NCBI GenBank assembly: GCA_964035575.1
Contig: OZ037855.1
Span: 1,054,001-1,118,000, forward strand
Source: Rhynchopus sp. YZ270_cl-10
Lineage: Eukaryota > Euglenozoa > Diplonemea > Diplonemida > Diplonemidae
DNA: 64,000 nt
Reading direction: 5' to 3'
Under the pieces are notes generated by a model. It was not told the origin of the DNA. It searched no databases and was given only the letters and a program-made list of their open reading frames with translations. Of this stretch, positions 1 through 9,900 are shown piece by piece (position 1 is the stretch's first letter; each line of letters begins with the position of its first letter). Made by a program: the position numbers and the translations under genes.

Positions 1-34
1 CCTTGTCGTTATCGTATCTTGTAGAACAAAAAAA

Positions 35-402
35 GTGGAGCGCACTCTAGGGTGGCTACACTAATACAACCAAGTTTTCAAAAAAAAAAAAAAAATAGAG
101 GAATTTTACGGACCCTCCAAAAAAATAAATAAAAACCAAGAACCCGTTGTACCCGTCAGCCCCCCTGCTTCCCTTATAGTGTTTTCTTTTTGTGTTAACG
201 TTGCTGACGAAAAGTCATAGCTACCAGACACATACGCATTCCCTTTTTTTTGCTGACCGGGTTCTCTTCTTTCCTTTTGCGTTTTTGTTTAAGTTTTCGC
301 TTCGCTTTCAATGCGTTCAATGGGGTTAAAATACTCCAAGAAACTTGGGCGTCCAAATAAGTTTGACGGATTTATGGGGTTTTGGGGTAATTTGGCGACT
401 TT
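35..402 (+). repeat. GTGGAG dispersed repeat, long copy
   Basis: The left part reads GTGGAG, then CTACACTAATACAACCAAG and TTTTCAAAA. The right part (about 310-402) contains CTCCAAG, CTTGGGCGTCC, AGTTTGACGGATTT and GGGGTAATTTGGCGACTTT. The same two blocks in the same order occur at 30353-30382 and 33271-33583, where a 2.9-kb element separates them. The middle is poorly conserved. Confidence 0.6.
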
Positions 403-443
403 TTTTTGTGGATGATGTCTACAATGCAAGCAGAAAAAAACCC

Positions 444-490
444 AGTGCCTGCGTCCGCATGTGTACGGTGAGGCGTTTGCACTTTCAACT
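444..490 (+). repeat. Tail-II hairpin motif
   Basis: A short hairpin (CCG...CGG) is followed by GAGGCGTTTGCACTTTCAAC and a T-run. Other copies are at 10762, 26663, 29838, 42472 and 45104. Eleven bases downstream begins a copy of the CATC-tail hairpin family. Confidence 0.6.
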
Positions 491-500
491 TATTTTTTTA

Positions 501-533
501 GATGTGTGCACGAGAGGCACATTCATCTTACAG
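501..533 (+). repeat. CATC-tail stem-loop copy
   Basis: Outer stem GATG/CATC, inner stem TGTGC/GCACA, loop ACGAGAG, a TT bulge on the 3' side, and tail CATCTTACAG. This is the clearest example of the TGTGC/GCACA stem type. Confidence 0.65.
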
Positions 534-1478
534 GTGTGTGTGTGTGTGTGTCTCTCTCTTTTTTTGAAGGCGGGAATATGGAAAGGTTTTACAGGGTTTG
601 CGGGGTTTGCAGAACATCACAACGCTCAATTTTTGTTACAGGAGCACAACAAACGTTGGTTGGTAAAAACTTAATGGATTTTGGACTTTCAAAACTCTAA
701 GGAGGGTTTTTTACACCCACCGATGTTTGTTTTGTGTTGCTGTATTTTATGAATGTTTTTTTATCAAAAAGGAAAATTGAAATAGAATGCTTGTGTGTTC
801 TGCTCCTGTAAATTTGTTTCACCCAACCGCCCAACCTTCCACAATAAACTTGCAGACTATGGCACCTTTTTATACATTCTTCAAATAAAGGTGTGTTCCG
901 TCATGAGACCTTGAACAATGAACACTATAGACGCTGAAAGGGGGCTCCGTTCCCTTGTACATTATTTGTAGATTTGCACCTTTCAACTTCTATTAGAAAG
1001 GTGCGCACTGAGGCTAGGTTCATCTTACAATTCTTTAACTTTGCTCAGTTTGGCACATTTTTTGGTGCCCGGAATAGAACTGCACTTTGTCTTTGCACAG
1101 CAAACAAATATGCAATTATCTGCACGCAAAAAAACAGCCCACCAGTCGTACCATTCCTCCAGAGCATCGCTGGTGTCATGCATCTATACTTACGCTGGCG
1201 GAACTGTGAACAGACTTGCCTGTTTGTCTTTGTCTGAGTGCGACAGTGTTACCACCCATTCTTTGAAAGAACTCTGTGAGGCTTTCCCCCCCTACTGTTT
1301 AAAAACCTGTGTACGAAGGTACCAGTTTCTCAAAAAAAAAAAAATCTGTTTTGTTCTGTTCTGTTCTAACAGGTCTGCATATGTTGCAGGCCGGAATTTT
1401 CCCCCCTTCTTCAACACTGAATGAACCGAAGGACGAACAATAGTATTCGCAAAAGCCAAGGGGGCTTTTTTATTTATA

Positions 1479-1511
1479 GATGCGTGCACAAAGAGGCACA
1501 TTCATCTTACA
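1479..1511 (+). repeat. CATC-tail stem-loop copy
   Basis: GATG ... CATC outer stem with an inner GTGC/GCAC stem, loop ACAAAGAG, and tail CATCTTACAAG followed by a pyrimidine-rich run that ends in an AG. Confidence 0.6.
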
Positions 1512-1921
1512 AGGTTTCTTCTTATTTTATTATTTCAGTGCTTGTCTCCAGGTTTTTGCACTGTCAACCTTCACTTTATATTATCTCTTGGGACCCTTAG
1601 TGTAGGCCAGGTGCCTGTCGATGGTTCAAATGGTTCAACAGTCGTATTATAAGTTTAACATCATATTCGGAATATCATCAAATAGATCAGCCCTAATTGA
1701 GATGTCTGTATTGTTTCGGACACATCAAAAGAAGAAGAAGAAGAAGAAGTACCCATAGACTCTGCGAGTAGAACTACAGGCCATTTGGCAGTCTTTTACT
1801 TTGTCATGGGAAAGTGTTCTTGTACGAAAGGCTGTTTCTTTTTAAATATGATTCTTTTCGAAAAAGCGCTTCAACACTTTTTCTTTAAGCATGTCTTCTG
1901 TGTTTTTTTCCCCTCCCCAAA

Positions 1922-1955
1922 GATGTGTGCACGAGAGGCACATTTATCTTACAAG
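1922..1955 (+). repeat. CATC-tail stem-loop copy
   Basis: Nearly the same as the copy at 501: inner stem TGTGC/GCACA and loop ACGAGAG. The tail has one change (TATCTTACAAG) and is followed by a C/T-rich run. Confidence 0.6.
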
Positions 1956-2161
1956 TTTTCCTTTTTCTTTTGCACCATCGGTGTTTCATGAATCATTTAA
2001 CTCCATTTTTTGTGTCCTTTCTTATCTCCCTGCAACCTTCCTTTTTCTTCACCCAGACCTTTCCTCCAAGAGAAGGATAGTATCAAATAACAAATAAAAA
2101 ACGAAACCACGTACACGACTCCATCAACTTTCCCACCCTCACCCCCCTACTTCACCCCACA

Positions 2162-2282
2162 CACGACGGGACCCAGTGATAAGTGACAAGTGAAAATGAC
2201 AAGTAAATCACTTGTCATGACAAGTGAATGACTTACAGCCCCGTGTAAAGTCACTTGCCATAAATCACTGGGTCCCGTCGTG
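2162..2282. mobile_element. 121-bp palindromic MITE with CACA flanks
   Basis: The ends are inverted repeats beginning CACGACGGGACCCAGTGAT. The interior also folds back (AAGTGACAAGTGA against TCACTTG). A possible 4-bp target duplication CACA flanks it at 2158-2161 and 2283-2286. There is no coding capacity, so it is a non-autonomous DNA element. It ends 19 bp from the stop codon of the minus-strand gene at 2302. Confidence 0.7.
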
Positions 2283-2301
2283 CACAGCTTTGATAAGGTG
2301 A

Positions 2302-2731
2302 CTATACGAGGTTCATCAGGCCGTCTGCGGCACCTTTAAGGCCGTTCAGGGCCTTCTGCGCCGCCTCTGTCTGGTGCACCGCCAGAGAGACGATGCGGGC
2401 GTACGTCCACGGGGAGCGTCTCTAGCGCGTCCTCGGGCCCTTCATGCTTGACACATACTTCTGCATTGTCATTGTAACACGTGCTCCGCAAAAACACCAT
2501 CGAATCCCCGAGCCGCATCAGTTTTCCGGCAAAGCATCGTTGCTCCGTTCCCTGCGGGATGGCTGTAATGACGCACACCTGTCCCACCAGCGCCAGGGCC
2601 TGGTCCTTCAGCTGCCAGGCCTTCATCAGCTCTGGCGCCGGTACCTTCCCTTCCCCGGCAGTTGCGTGCGGCGCTTCGTTCTTTGCCGCCGCAGCCAGAA
2701 CATGGCTCTCCGTCGTCCCCAACTCTTCCAT
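2302..2731 (-). CDS. Small two-exon protein, function unknown
   Basis: Read on the minus strand, exon 1 is 2731-2459 and exon 2 is 2421-2302, giving 130 residues. They are separated by a 37-nt intron with GTATGT at the 5' end and CTAG at the 3' end. Without splicing the frame turns into an Arg/Pro/Gly-rich shadow. With splicing it continues as a plausible helix ending GLMNLV. An upstream in-frame stop supports the ATG at 2731. The protein has a disordered Ala-rich start, a hydrophobic strand-rich middle (VGQVCVITAIPQG, CFAGKLMRLGDSMVFLR) and a C-terminal amphipathic helix. The layout faintly recalls prefoldin-like or Sm-like small folds, but I do not recognise a family. It is the only minus-strand gene in the window and lies head to head with the acyltransferase gene. 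Confidence 0.6.
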
Positions 2732-2992
2732 ACCGCCTCGCCGAAGTACTCACGAAATAACACATGCAGGAGGTCCACCTCCTCCCGGTTCCATCTTCAA
2801 ACCCATCGTTGTTCCGGCATTCTATGTACGTTGAGGTGTTTGCACTTTCACCATCTCTTTCTATTGGTAGGGCTCTACGAGGTCGTACAGCCTTTCTTTC
2901 ATTTTTCTCCCCATTTCAAACCCCACACCATTCAGGAAGCCCTCCCACCCACCACCCACCACCCCCTGGGAACACTGGGTGGGTATTGTTGT

Positions 2993-5900
2993 ATGCCTTT
3001 TATTTTGGTGGGTTTGTTTTGGTGTTTTGGTGTTGCGCTTGGGTATGAGGTTCCGGTGTGTGTGGACGACCCGCGGGGGTGGTTGCGTGGGGCGGGGCTG
3101 ACGTGCGAGGGGGTGTCAAGACAGTGGCAGTGTGGTCTGCGTTTGGTGGAGTTGAATGTGACTGCCCCGGATTCGCTGACTGCGGCAGAGGTGTGTCCGA
3201 TGTCGTGCCAGGATGGCTGCAAGCCTATATCCGATTGGTTCGCTCGTGCAATGCCCTGCTTCGATATGCCCGAGTGTGACTTCCTCCTTGATGACGCAGA
3301 GTGCGGCGACATGGTGCCACCCACCCCACTCCTCGTCCCGCCTCTGCCAAACGCTACCCACATCTCCATCTCCTCCCTCTGTAAGCTGTCCTGCGGGAAC
3401 TGCCCTGTTGCGCCGCAGACACCACCGCCAGAGAACTGCGAGGACGACCCTGGTGACGTGCTGCGGCACAATGCCACAACATGCACAGAACTGCGTGATG
3501 CTGTGGGATGTGCTGCCACGCCGTCCTTTCTCGACAAAAGGCTGTACGAAGTCTGCCCCTCCACCTGCGGAACCTGCATGATGACCCCCAAACCCGACAA
3601 GCGTGTCCAATGTGCAGACATGCCAGGGTGCGAGCAGTTCACCACCGCCTATGGGTGCGACGCCACAGCGCTCCGCCCCAACACAAAAGACCCTGTCCGG
3701 CTTGTGGCGGAGATGTGTCCGAAGACGTGCAACCACTGCCACGCGGTGCTTGGCGACCAGAAGAAGTGTAGCGCGCTGTACACCGACTCACGCTACCACT
3801 TCCTCTCTGGCCTGAGCGATATGTCGTACTACGAGCTCTTCTCGCTCAGCGATGACACAAAGGACAATATCATCAAGGGCGGCTACATCGGCAACCCTGG
3901 CGGATGCGAGTACATGAACTCAGACGTGGACGCCGTCCCCCTCGGGGGCAGGTTCTGTACCATGGGCATCTACGGGGCCACGGTGCGTCTCTGTGTGCCA
4001 TATGACTGCAGGTTCAACGACCTCTCAGACTCCATCCGCTCCTTCCACGGGGGTTGGTTCCAAGGCATCCTCTACGGAGACTGCCAAGACGACTTTGCGC
4101 ACATCGATGGTGGGGATAATGACTATACAGACACACCGTTTACGTGGCCCGCCATCCTGATGCTGGTGGTGTGGGCGGTGTTGGTGTTGCTTGCCGGGCT
4201 TGCGACGTTTGTGCCGTTCTTCAAAAAGGTGCCAATCGTGTCGCAGTGGGATATGCAAAAGAACTATGCCGAGCTTGTGAAAGTGCGTGTTGCGCGGACC
4301 TCCTTTTTGGACTTCTTCCGTGTTGCTGCGATGGGATGCATCCTTGTTGCGCACACATACATCTACACATACGTCAATGGGAACGTGGCGAACTACCACA
4401 GCGGGGTGGAGCTCTTGAAGCGCTTTTACAACTTTTCGATCTACGGGTTTGGCGGCTCTGCGGTGGACACATTCTTCTTTTTGTCGGGCTTCCTCGGGGC
4501 ATGGGTTACCTGCAAGATCGTGTACAAGGACCGCAACGTGGTGTACTTCAAGGACTGGAAGTCGATCATGAAGTTCATCATCCTCGGCTACGTGCAGCGC
4601 TACCTGCGCATCGCACCGCTCATGATGTTTGTCCTGCTCTCGGGCCTCCACCTCCAGCCTCTCTTCGACGCAGGCCCCTACTGGACAAACAACTACAGAA
4701 CAACGATCTCCGAGCCCTGTCAGGACAAATGGTGGCAACAGGCCCTCCTCATCTCGGACTCATACGACTGGCCGAACGACTCCTGCTACGGCTGGATGTG
4801 GTACCTCTCAACAGACTTCCACATGTCCCTCATCCTCCCATTCCTTGTCCTCCCCTTTGCTACTGCGAAGCACTCCAAAAAGCGTATTCTCTCATCCATG
4901 CGTATTGCGTTTGTTGTGCTACCTACATTGGCACTGCTTCTGGCGCAGTTCGTCCTTTCGAAGACGGAGCACATCACCAGAATGGACGATACTTATGTGC
5001 GGCCGTATCTGCGTGCTGCACCGTACCTCTATGGGGTGCTTGGTGCTGTGGCTTTGGAGGTCATTGTGGAGAAGCGCAAGCCGGAGGGGGAGCGGTTCTT
5101 TGAGTTTTTTAAGAGCTTCTGCTGGAAGCTGTCCCGCACCGACCCTGCACAGGGGGAAGAGGTGGATGTGGAGGAGGAGGTGCAGCTGGAGCTGACCGCA
5201 AGCCTCAAGGACGATGTGTCCGCACACTCCTTTGCCCTGCCGCCCCACGCCACCAGCGACGTGCCTGCCGAGGCTGTGAACGCGACGCCCATCCACATCT
5301 TCTCGTCACCCCCAAACACCATCGACTACGCCACTCTCGTCCGCGACAACGTCACCACGACATCCTTCCTCTCGACACGGAAGAGCGCGATCCTGCGCAA
5401 GGTGGTGTACCTCGCGAGCACGGCACTGCTCGTCAGCATCGGCATTGTGCTGGACCAACGCTCCATCGCACAGGAGGAGCGTGACGCGTGGTCACGCGAT
5501 GCACACGACTACACAACACTCTACTATGCATTTGGCTGGGGTTTTGCACTGATGCTCCTCTCTGTGACGTACTCCCTGGGCTACGGCGGTGTTGTGCTGC
5601 GTGTCATGACAAGCCAGATCATGGCACCTCTCGGGAAGCTGACGTACGGTGTGTACCTTGTGCACCCGATACTGATGACGTCGTTCAGGTACATGGGGAA
5701 CGGCTCCATGCGTGTCAACAACTTTATCTTCGTGTGGGACGTTGTCCCCGGTGCGGTGCTCTCGTACGCAGTGTCCTTCGTGTTGTGGATGCTGGTTGAG
5801 TGTCCCCTCTCCAGCGTGCTCTCCTTCTCTAGGCGCAACCCCAAGGCAGAAACAGACCGTCTCGTTGCAGAGCTCAAAACACCCAAGAAAAAGGACGGTC

Positions 5901-6010
5901 CAGGGTTCGAAACGTCCAGCTCAGGGCTCAACCCTTTGACGCTGAACTGTGCAGACTCCGCAGGCAAGCCGGCTAGCAGTGCTACCAACACCGACGAGCC
6001 TGCAGTATAA
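2993..6010 (+). CDS. NRF-6-like membrane acyltransferase with ShK modules
   Basis: A 1005-residue membrane protein. The frame is open upstream to 2444, but those residues lie antisense to the neighbouring gene and look non-coding. The ATG at 2993 gives a clean signal peptide (MPFILVGLFWCFGVALG). Four Cys-rich ShK-like modules follow (about residues 22-76, 85-143, 148-193 and 203-246, the latter ones ending in CxTCGTC or CPKTCNHC patterns). Next is an NRF-type Cys-containing domain (about 259-375), a membrane segment near 382-410, and an acyltransferase-3 domain starting SFLDFFRVAAMGCILVAH near 436 with many membrane helices to about 950. A charged loop of about 100 residues sits near 700-800. 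In animals NRF-6-type proteins are linked to lipid transport and acyl transfer; the substrate here is unknown. I am sure of the family and less sure of the count of ShK units. It is probably unspliced. Confidence 0.88.
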   Translation: MPFILVGLFWCFGVALGYEVPVCVDDPRGWLRGAGLTCEGVSRQWQCGLRLVELNVTAPDSLTAAEVCPMSCQDGCKPISDWFARAMPCFDMPECDFLLDDAECGDMVPPTPLLVPPLPNATHISISSLCKLSCGNCPVAPQTPPPENCEDDPGDVLRHNATTCTELRDAVGCAATPSFLDKRLYEVCPSTCGTCMMTPKPDKRVQCADMPGCEQFTTAYGCDATALRPNTKDPVRLVAEMCPKTCNHCHAVLGDQKKCSALYTDSRYHFLSGLSDMSYYELFSLSDDTKDNIIKGGYIGNPGGCEYMNSDVDAVPLGGRFCTMGIYGATVRLCVPYDCRFNDLSDSIRSFHGGWFQGILYGDCQDDFAHIDGGDNDYTDTPFTWPAILMLVVWAVLVLLAGLATFVPFFKKVPIVSQWDMQKNYAELVKVRVARTSFLDFFRVAAMGCILVAHTYIYTYVNGNVANYHSGVELLKRFYNFSIYGFGGSAVDTFFFLSGFLGAWVTCKIVYKDRNVVYFKDWKSIMKFIILGYVQRYLRIAPLMMFVLLSGLHLQPLFDAGPYWTNNYRTTISEPCQDKWWQQALLISDSYDWPNDSCYGWMWYLSTDFHMSLILPFLVLPFATAKHSKKRILSSMRIAFVVLPTLALLLAQFVLSKTEHITRMDDTYVRPYLRAAPYLYGVLGAVALEVIVEKRKPEGERFFEFFKSFCWKLSRTDPAQGEEVDVEEEVQLELTASLKDDVSAHSFALPPHATSDVPAEAVNATPIHIFSSPPNTIDYATLVRDNVTTTSFLSTRKSAILRKVVYLASTALLVSIGIVLDQRSIAQEERDAWSRDAHDYTTLYYAFGWGFALMLLSVTYSLGYGGVVLRVMTSQIMAPLGKLTYGVYLVHPILMTSFRYMGNGSMRVNNFIFVWDVVPGAVLSYAVSFVLWMLVECPLSSVLSFSRRNPKAETDRLVAELKTPKKKDGPGFETSSSGLNPLTLNCADSAGKPASSATNTDEPAV

Positions 6011-6470
6011 CGAACTCCCTCTTTTTGGGTTGTAAATGGAACGTAAATGAATTTACAGTCTCAGGGATCTATTTTGGCATGTACCTGCAGAGAGAGGCGT
6101 CTATGCTTACAACGTCACTTTAGGTTAAACGGGGTTCCATATTGAAGATGGAATGGGGGTGCTATTGAAAGATGAACGGGGAGGGAACGGTGGGTGCTGT
6201 GTAAATGTGCATGTGGCATGATGACTGTCCTGTGTATGTTGGTCTGTGTTGCCTTCTTTGCCCCTAGATGCCGTCTGCAGGGTAACTAGCCCTGCCTGAG
6301 ATGACATCTTGTGGCATGATGACTGTGGCCACGCCAATCTATTCCTAGAACTTATTGTATTCCTCCCCGCCTTTTGCTGTATACTGTACGATAACGATTG
6401 TGGTCAAGGTAGGCTTAGATTCATCTTCGTAATTCTGACAAACATTTCTTTAGCGGGTTTTTCTCTTTAA
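6011..6470. other. Spacer downstream of the acyltransferase gene
   Basis: No gene seen. Around 6389-6450 is a degenerate hairpin copy (CGATAACGATTGTGG, then GGCTTAGATTCATCTTCG) that matches 29960-30013 over about 50 bp. Confidence 0.6.
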
Positions 6471-6593
6471 TACCCATTTTCCTAGTACCCATTCTCGTTA
6501 ATACCCATTTTCAAAAGTGGGTACTAACGAAAAGAAAAAGTGGGTATTAAAGAAAAGAAAAAATGGGTATTATCGAAAATATTTTGGGTACCT

Positions 6594-6921
6594 GGGTACT
6601 GGGTACTGGGTACTGGGTACTGGGTACTGGGTACTGGGTACTGGGTACTGGGTACTGGGTACTGGGTACTGGGTACTGGGTACTGGGTACTGGGTACTGG
6701 GTACTGGGTACTGGGTACTGGGTACTGGGTACTGGGTACTGGGTACTGGGTACTGGGTACTGGGTACTGGGTACTGGGTACTGGGTACTGGGTACTGGGT
6801 ACTGGGTACTGGGTACTGGGTACTGGGTACTGGGTACTGGGTACTGGGTACTGGGTACTGGGTACTGGGTACTGGGTACTGGGTACTGGGTACTGGGTAC
6901 TGGGCACTGGGCACTGGGCAC
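6594..6921 (+). repeat. Minisatellite, 7-bp unit GGGTACT, about 47 copies
   Basis: A head-to-tail array with almost no variation. The last three units read GGGCACT. It lies just inside the left inverted end of the 6471-9031 element. All six frames are open across it only because the unit lacks stops, so the apparent peptides are artefacts. Confidence 0.95.
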
Positions 6922-7074
6922 CCAGAGAAGGCACCTTGACAGCAGCGAAGGCGCAAGACAAGGTATGTAAATATGTTTACTGGTGAATATTCAACAACCT
7001 ACATACCCACCTTTTTACTCAAATGATTTCAATGGGTTCACTTTCACTCCACCTCTCACTCCCCATCGGTTACT

Positions 7075-7440
7075 ATGATGCAGAAGCGCCTCCCCATTTG
7101 CTACAAAATGGCATGTTCTCCTGGAAACAGGTGGACCTCTTCGTTGCTGCATTCATGCAGAACTAGGCCAACTTATTTTTTTAAGAAGTCGCCTTCTTTA
7201 ATTTCCCCACCACTCACAACTTCACTTTTAAACAGGTATCGCGAGTGCAACATCGAGAACCAACTGCGCAGAACGAGCGAACATATTGGACATTTATATT
7301 GCGAACATATTGAACCTTCGCCGCTCTCCGACATTCAGGAACTCAAAATTCAAAGGGCGTTCACCGGCATCAATCTCGGGAGAATATCTACGGTGAAAAG
7401 GGGGTGGGAACACTTTGTCAGTCACTGCTATAGCCATTAA
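7075..7440 (+). CDS. Element-borne reading frame, possibly two exons
   Basis: The frame is open for 121 residues. A GT-AG interval (7131-7235, 105 nt, in frame) could be an intron, leaving exons 7075-7130 and 7236-7440 and an 86-residue protein. The splice falls as AG|G before a Tyr codon (junction peptide GNRYREC). The element at 30383-33270 has the same arrangement: exon junction WKRYPN, same phase, and a reading frame ending in the same conserved DNA (CAGTCACTGCTATAGCC). The proteins themselves are not clearly alike. I do not recognise a domain. It may be spurious. Confidence 0.3.
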   Translation: MMQKRLPICYKMACSPGNRWTSSLLHSCRTRPTYFFKKSPSLISPPLTTSLLNRYRECNIENQLRRTSEHIGHLYCEHIEPSPLSDIQELKIQRAFTGINLGRISTVKRGWEHFVSHCYSH

Positions 7441-8140
7441 CCCAGGGAGCATAGCTAGTGCAAGAAATTCGACTTTGGAAACCTTCCGGAAAGTCTGTCC
7501 TCTGCTTACGGAGGACTAGACACAAGAAAATATTGTTTGTTCCCCCAGAAAACCAGTGCACAATTCACACTCCTTGTGGGTGGTCTTGTTGCCTTTTCGT
7601 CATAGTAATTTTGGCCCAGGCATGCTCTTGAAGCATGACAATTTAGTGTGTATGGGGCAGGGTGTTGTTTTGTTCTGAATTCTCTTTGTTATAACATCTA
7701 AGTCAATCGCGGGTGGTGGTTTGTGTAGCGTGAGGCACTCTTTTTAGCAAACTTCCTGCGGCTGCTAAAGTGTTATTTCTTCGGATTTAACAACGTACAG
7801 CGTAACATAGTGGTTTAGCCTGGTCGACACAACCTTTGATAGATACGGGATAACCAACCCCCTTCGACCCCTCGTGGGTTCACTAAACAAGCCCTAGTGG
7901 TAGTTAAACGCGATTGACATTTACATTCCTAGAGATGAAAGAACAAGACAACACTTCTGTACCCGCGCATCAAAATTGTGGAAAACTTTGCACCCCAAAC
8001 ACCCTCAACAACGCCCGCCAAAAGGCGCCCCTTGTTGCTGGGAGTTGGTTCTCATGATACCTGCACAGCGGGCATTCCTCTGAGTCCAACGCATGTTTGG
8101 CCTGTCTGCGGCGTTGTACTTCAGGTGCACGAAGACAGGG
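7417..8140 (+). repeat. Conserved element core, copy 1
   Basis: It shares blocks with 31960-32770: GTCAGTCACTGCTATAGCC and the following 140 bp, a block with GGCATGCTCTTGAAGCATG, and the last 150 bp with GGGAGTTGGTTCTCATG and GTTTGGCCTGTC. The spacers between the blocks have diverged. Blocks of this kind without a shared reading frame suggest a structured or cis-acting sequence, though this is inferred. Confidence 0.7.
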
Positions 8141-8603
8141 TCTGGTGGTAAATTTTGCGTAGTACTGCGACGTGGTACTGCGTGGGTCTGGGAACCTGGG
8201 TACCTGGGTACAGGAAATTTGTTGTGGAAGACATCAACCACCATGCATTGAGGAGGGTAAGACAGTGTTCGCAGTTTCTACCTGATAGCATTACAACATT
8301 TAACTTCTCCACGGGGGTCTTGGGCCGTTCACTCGGTTCTACCTTGACTACCGGAAGATATTCTTGAGGCCTTTTTGGTCTCTAGAATATCCGGTCTTCC
8401 CGAACGGAGGCACACTTTGTGTGTTACTACGACCTGGCAATTTCCAGCAGTAGGTTAAGTAATCTTTCTTGTAAATTGTTGGATCATTATCTCCTCAGTG
8501 CATGAATGCCCCACGTGACTGGACACTTTTGTGTTTGTCATGTGGAGCTGTGGTTGCTCTTTCACGGCTTTTTTCCTGTTCCTGGGTACCTGTTCCTGGA
8601 CCT

Positions 8604-8898
8604 GGGTATCTGGGTACCTGGGTACCTGGGTACCTGGGTACCTGGGTACCTGGGTACCTGGGTACCTGGGTACCTGGGTACCTGGGTACCTGGGTACCTG
8701 GGTACCTGGGTACCTGGGTACCTGGGTACCTGGGTACCTGGGTACCTGGGTACCTGGGTACCTGGGTACCTGGGTACCTGGGTACCTGGGTACCTGGGTA
8801 CCTGGGTACCTGGGTACCTGGGTACCTGGGTACCTGGGTACCTGGGCACCTGGGTACCTGGGTACCTGGGTATCTGGGTATCTGGGTACCTGGGTACC
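8604..8898 (+). repeat. Minisatellite, 8-bp unit GGGTACCT, about 37 copies
   Basis: A tandem array with rare variants (GGGTATCT, GGGCACCT). At its right edge the pattern flips to CCAGGTACCCAGG before entering the right inverted end of the element. The unit contains the palindrome GGTACC. Confidence 0.95.
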
Positions 8899-9812
8899 CA
8901 GGTACCCAGGTACCCAAAATATTTTCGATAATACCCATTTTTTCTTTTCTTTAATACCCACTTTTTATTTTCGTTAGTACCCACTTTTGAAAAATGGGTA
9001 TTAACGAAAATGGGTACTAGGAAAATGGGTACCACCGGATTTAACCCTTCTTTAGCTTGTCTCGAATGATGCGTCAGTGAAGACGACTGGAAGGGAGTGC
9101 TATTTGCTCAGAACGAAGTCCACAGCAACGAATGTATTGAACCTAGATACCCGAACAAAATATTACAAAGAAAGAAATACATACAAAACTTTTTTGTGCA
9201 AAAAAAGCTTTTCCCGAATAAAAAAAATAATACGTCTTTTGTCCTCTTTCTCCCCTTGCTTATCTCTGTCAAGTTTTCTCTGCATTTCTTTATTTTCCCC
9301 ACTAAGCACATGCATACGGATTTTTGGTTTACGTTGCCTTTGTTGGTAGTCTGTTCAGGAACCAAGGCCCTCTCTCCCCCCCTACGTGGGGACACATGCA
9401 TAAAGCACACTAGTTTGCCTAAGGTCTGGTTGCGGAGCCCCCTCTGATGATCTCCGTTGCCATTAAAATGGGTCCAAGGTAAATGTCTGATATCTTCCGA
9501 CAAGTGCAAGCCAGTCTTGAGGGCCACCCGTCATGCGTGCGTGTGGGTTTGGTGAGGTGTTTGCGTGACTTACGACTTCTCTTTTCATTTTGTTCTTCTT
9601 TTGAGGAAGCTTCCTCACCGGTGTTATGTTTTGTGTTATGCTATAGTCAGAGAGAGGAATATGCTGTGCTCATTTGAGGCACATCCGTCTTTCTCGGTTT
9701 TCTTTTAGTTTTCCAGTTGACCCTACAGGTCGTTGCTGTACTGCGGGTGTGTGTTGCTCTCTTATGCGACCAAATCTACATTTTTTGTTTTATTGTGAAA
9801 TCTTATTCCCAC

Positions 9813-9900
9813 AACCTTCCTTCAACTGTAGGGTCACCCAAGGTGAAGTAAGGTTGTATTGAAATCGATGTTGGGGGAGTAAAGGGTCAAATTTACCACG
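9813..9900 (-). repeat. Inverted relative of the 262-bp tandem repeat
   Basis: The reverse complement reads as TTGACCCTTTACTCCCCC, then ATCGATTTCAATAC, CCTTACTTCACC and a GAAGGAAGG end. This matches the second half of the 262-bp unit at 28145-28668. Confidence 0.6.

Larger units (their letters stand above)
1..2301. other. Gene-free spacer with dispersed repeats
   Basis: I see no supportable gene. The stretch holds a long copy of the GTGGAG repeat (about 35-402), one tail-II motif, three stem-loops of the dispersed hairpin family and the palindromic element at 2162-2282. Between these it is T-rich and A-rich with a short GAA run near 1731. Open frames here have no coding character. Confidence 0.7.
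6471..9031. mobile_element. 2.56-kb TIR element with terminal minisatellites
   Basis: The outer 120-125 bp at each end are inverted repeats of one another (6471-6593 against 8905-9031, only a few differences), beginning TACCCATTTTCCTAGTACCC. Just inside each end sits a minisatellite: GGGTACT (7 bp) on the left and GGGTACCT (8 bp) on the right. The centre contains a possible two-exon reading frame (7075-7440) and a core (7417-8140) that recurs in the element at 30383-33270. No transposase is recognisable and no target duplication is clear. I take it as a non-autonomous DNA transposon, or one with an unfamiliar mobilising protein. Confidence 0.75.

Noticed and set aside
2444-2992. 183-residue N-terminal extension of the acyltransferase
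   Set aside because: It overlaps the minus-strand gene, has no domain, and the Met at 2993 gives a proper signal peptide.
6517-6986. Long frames on both strands encoding repeated GYWVLGT or QYPVPST peptides
   Set aside because: They exist only because the 7-bp unit lacks stop codons in any frame; there is no start context or coding bias.
7417-8140. Ribosomal RNA or known small nuclear RNA
   Set aside because: No recognisable conserved rRNA or snRNA core sequences; it is an element-linked repeat.
6594-8898. CRISPR-like array
   Set aside because: Tandem units without spacers in a eukaryotic genome; not CRISPR.
8455-9035. Repeat-peptide frames over the GGGTACCT array
   Set aside because: Same reason: a stop-free 8-bp unit, open in several frames at once.
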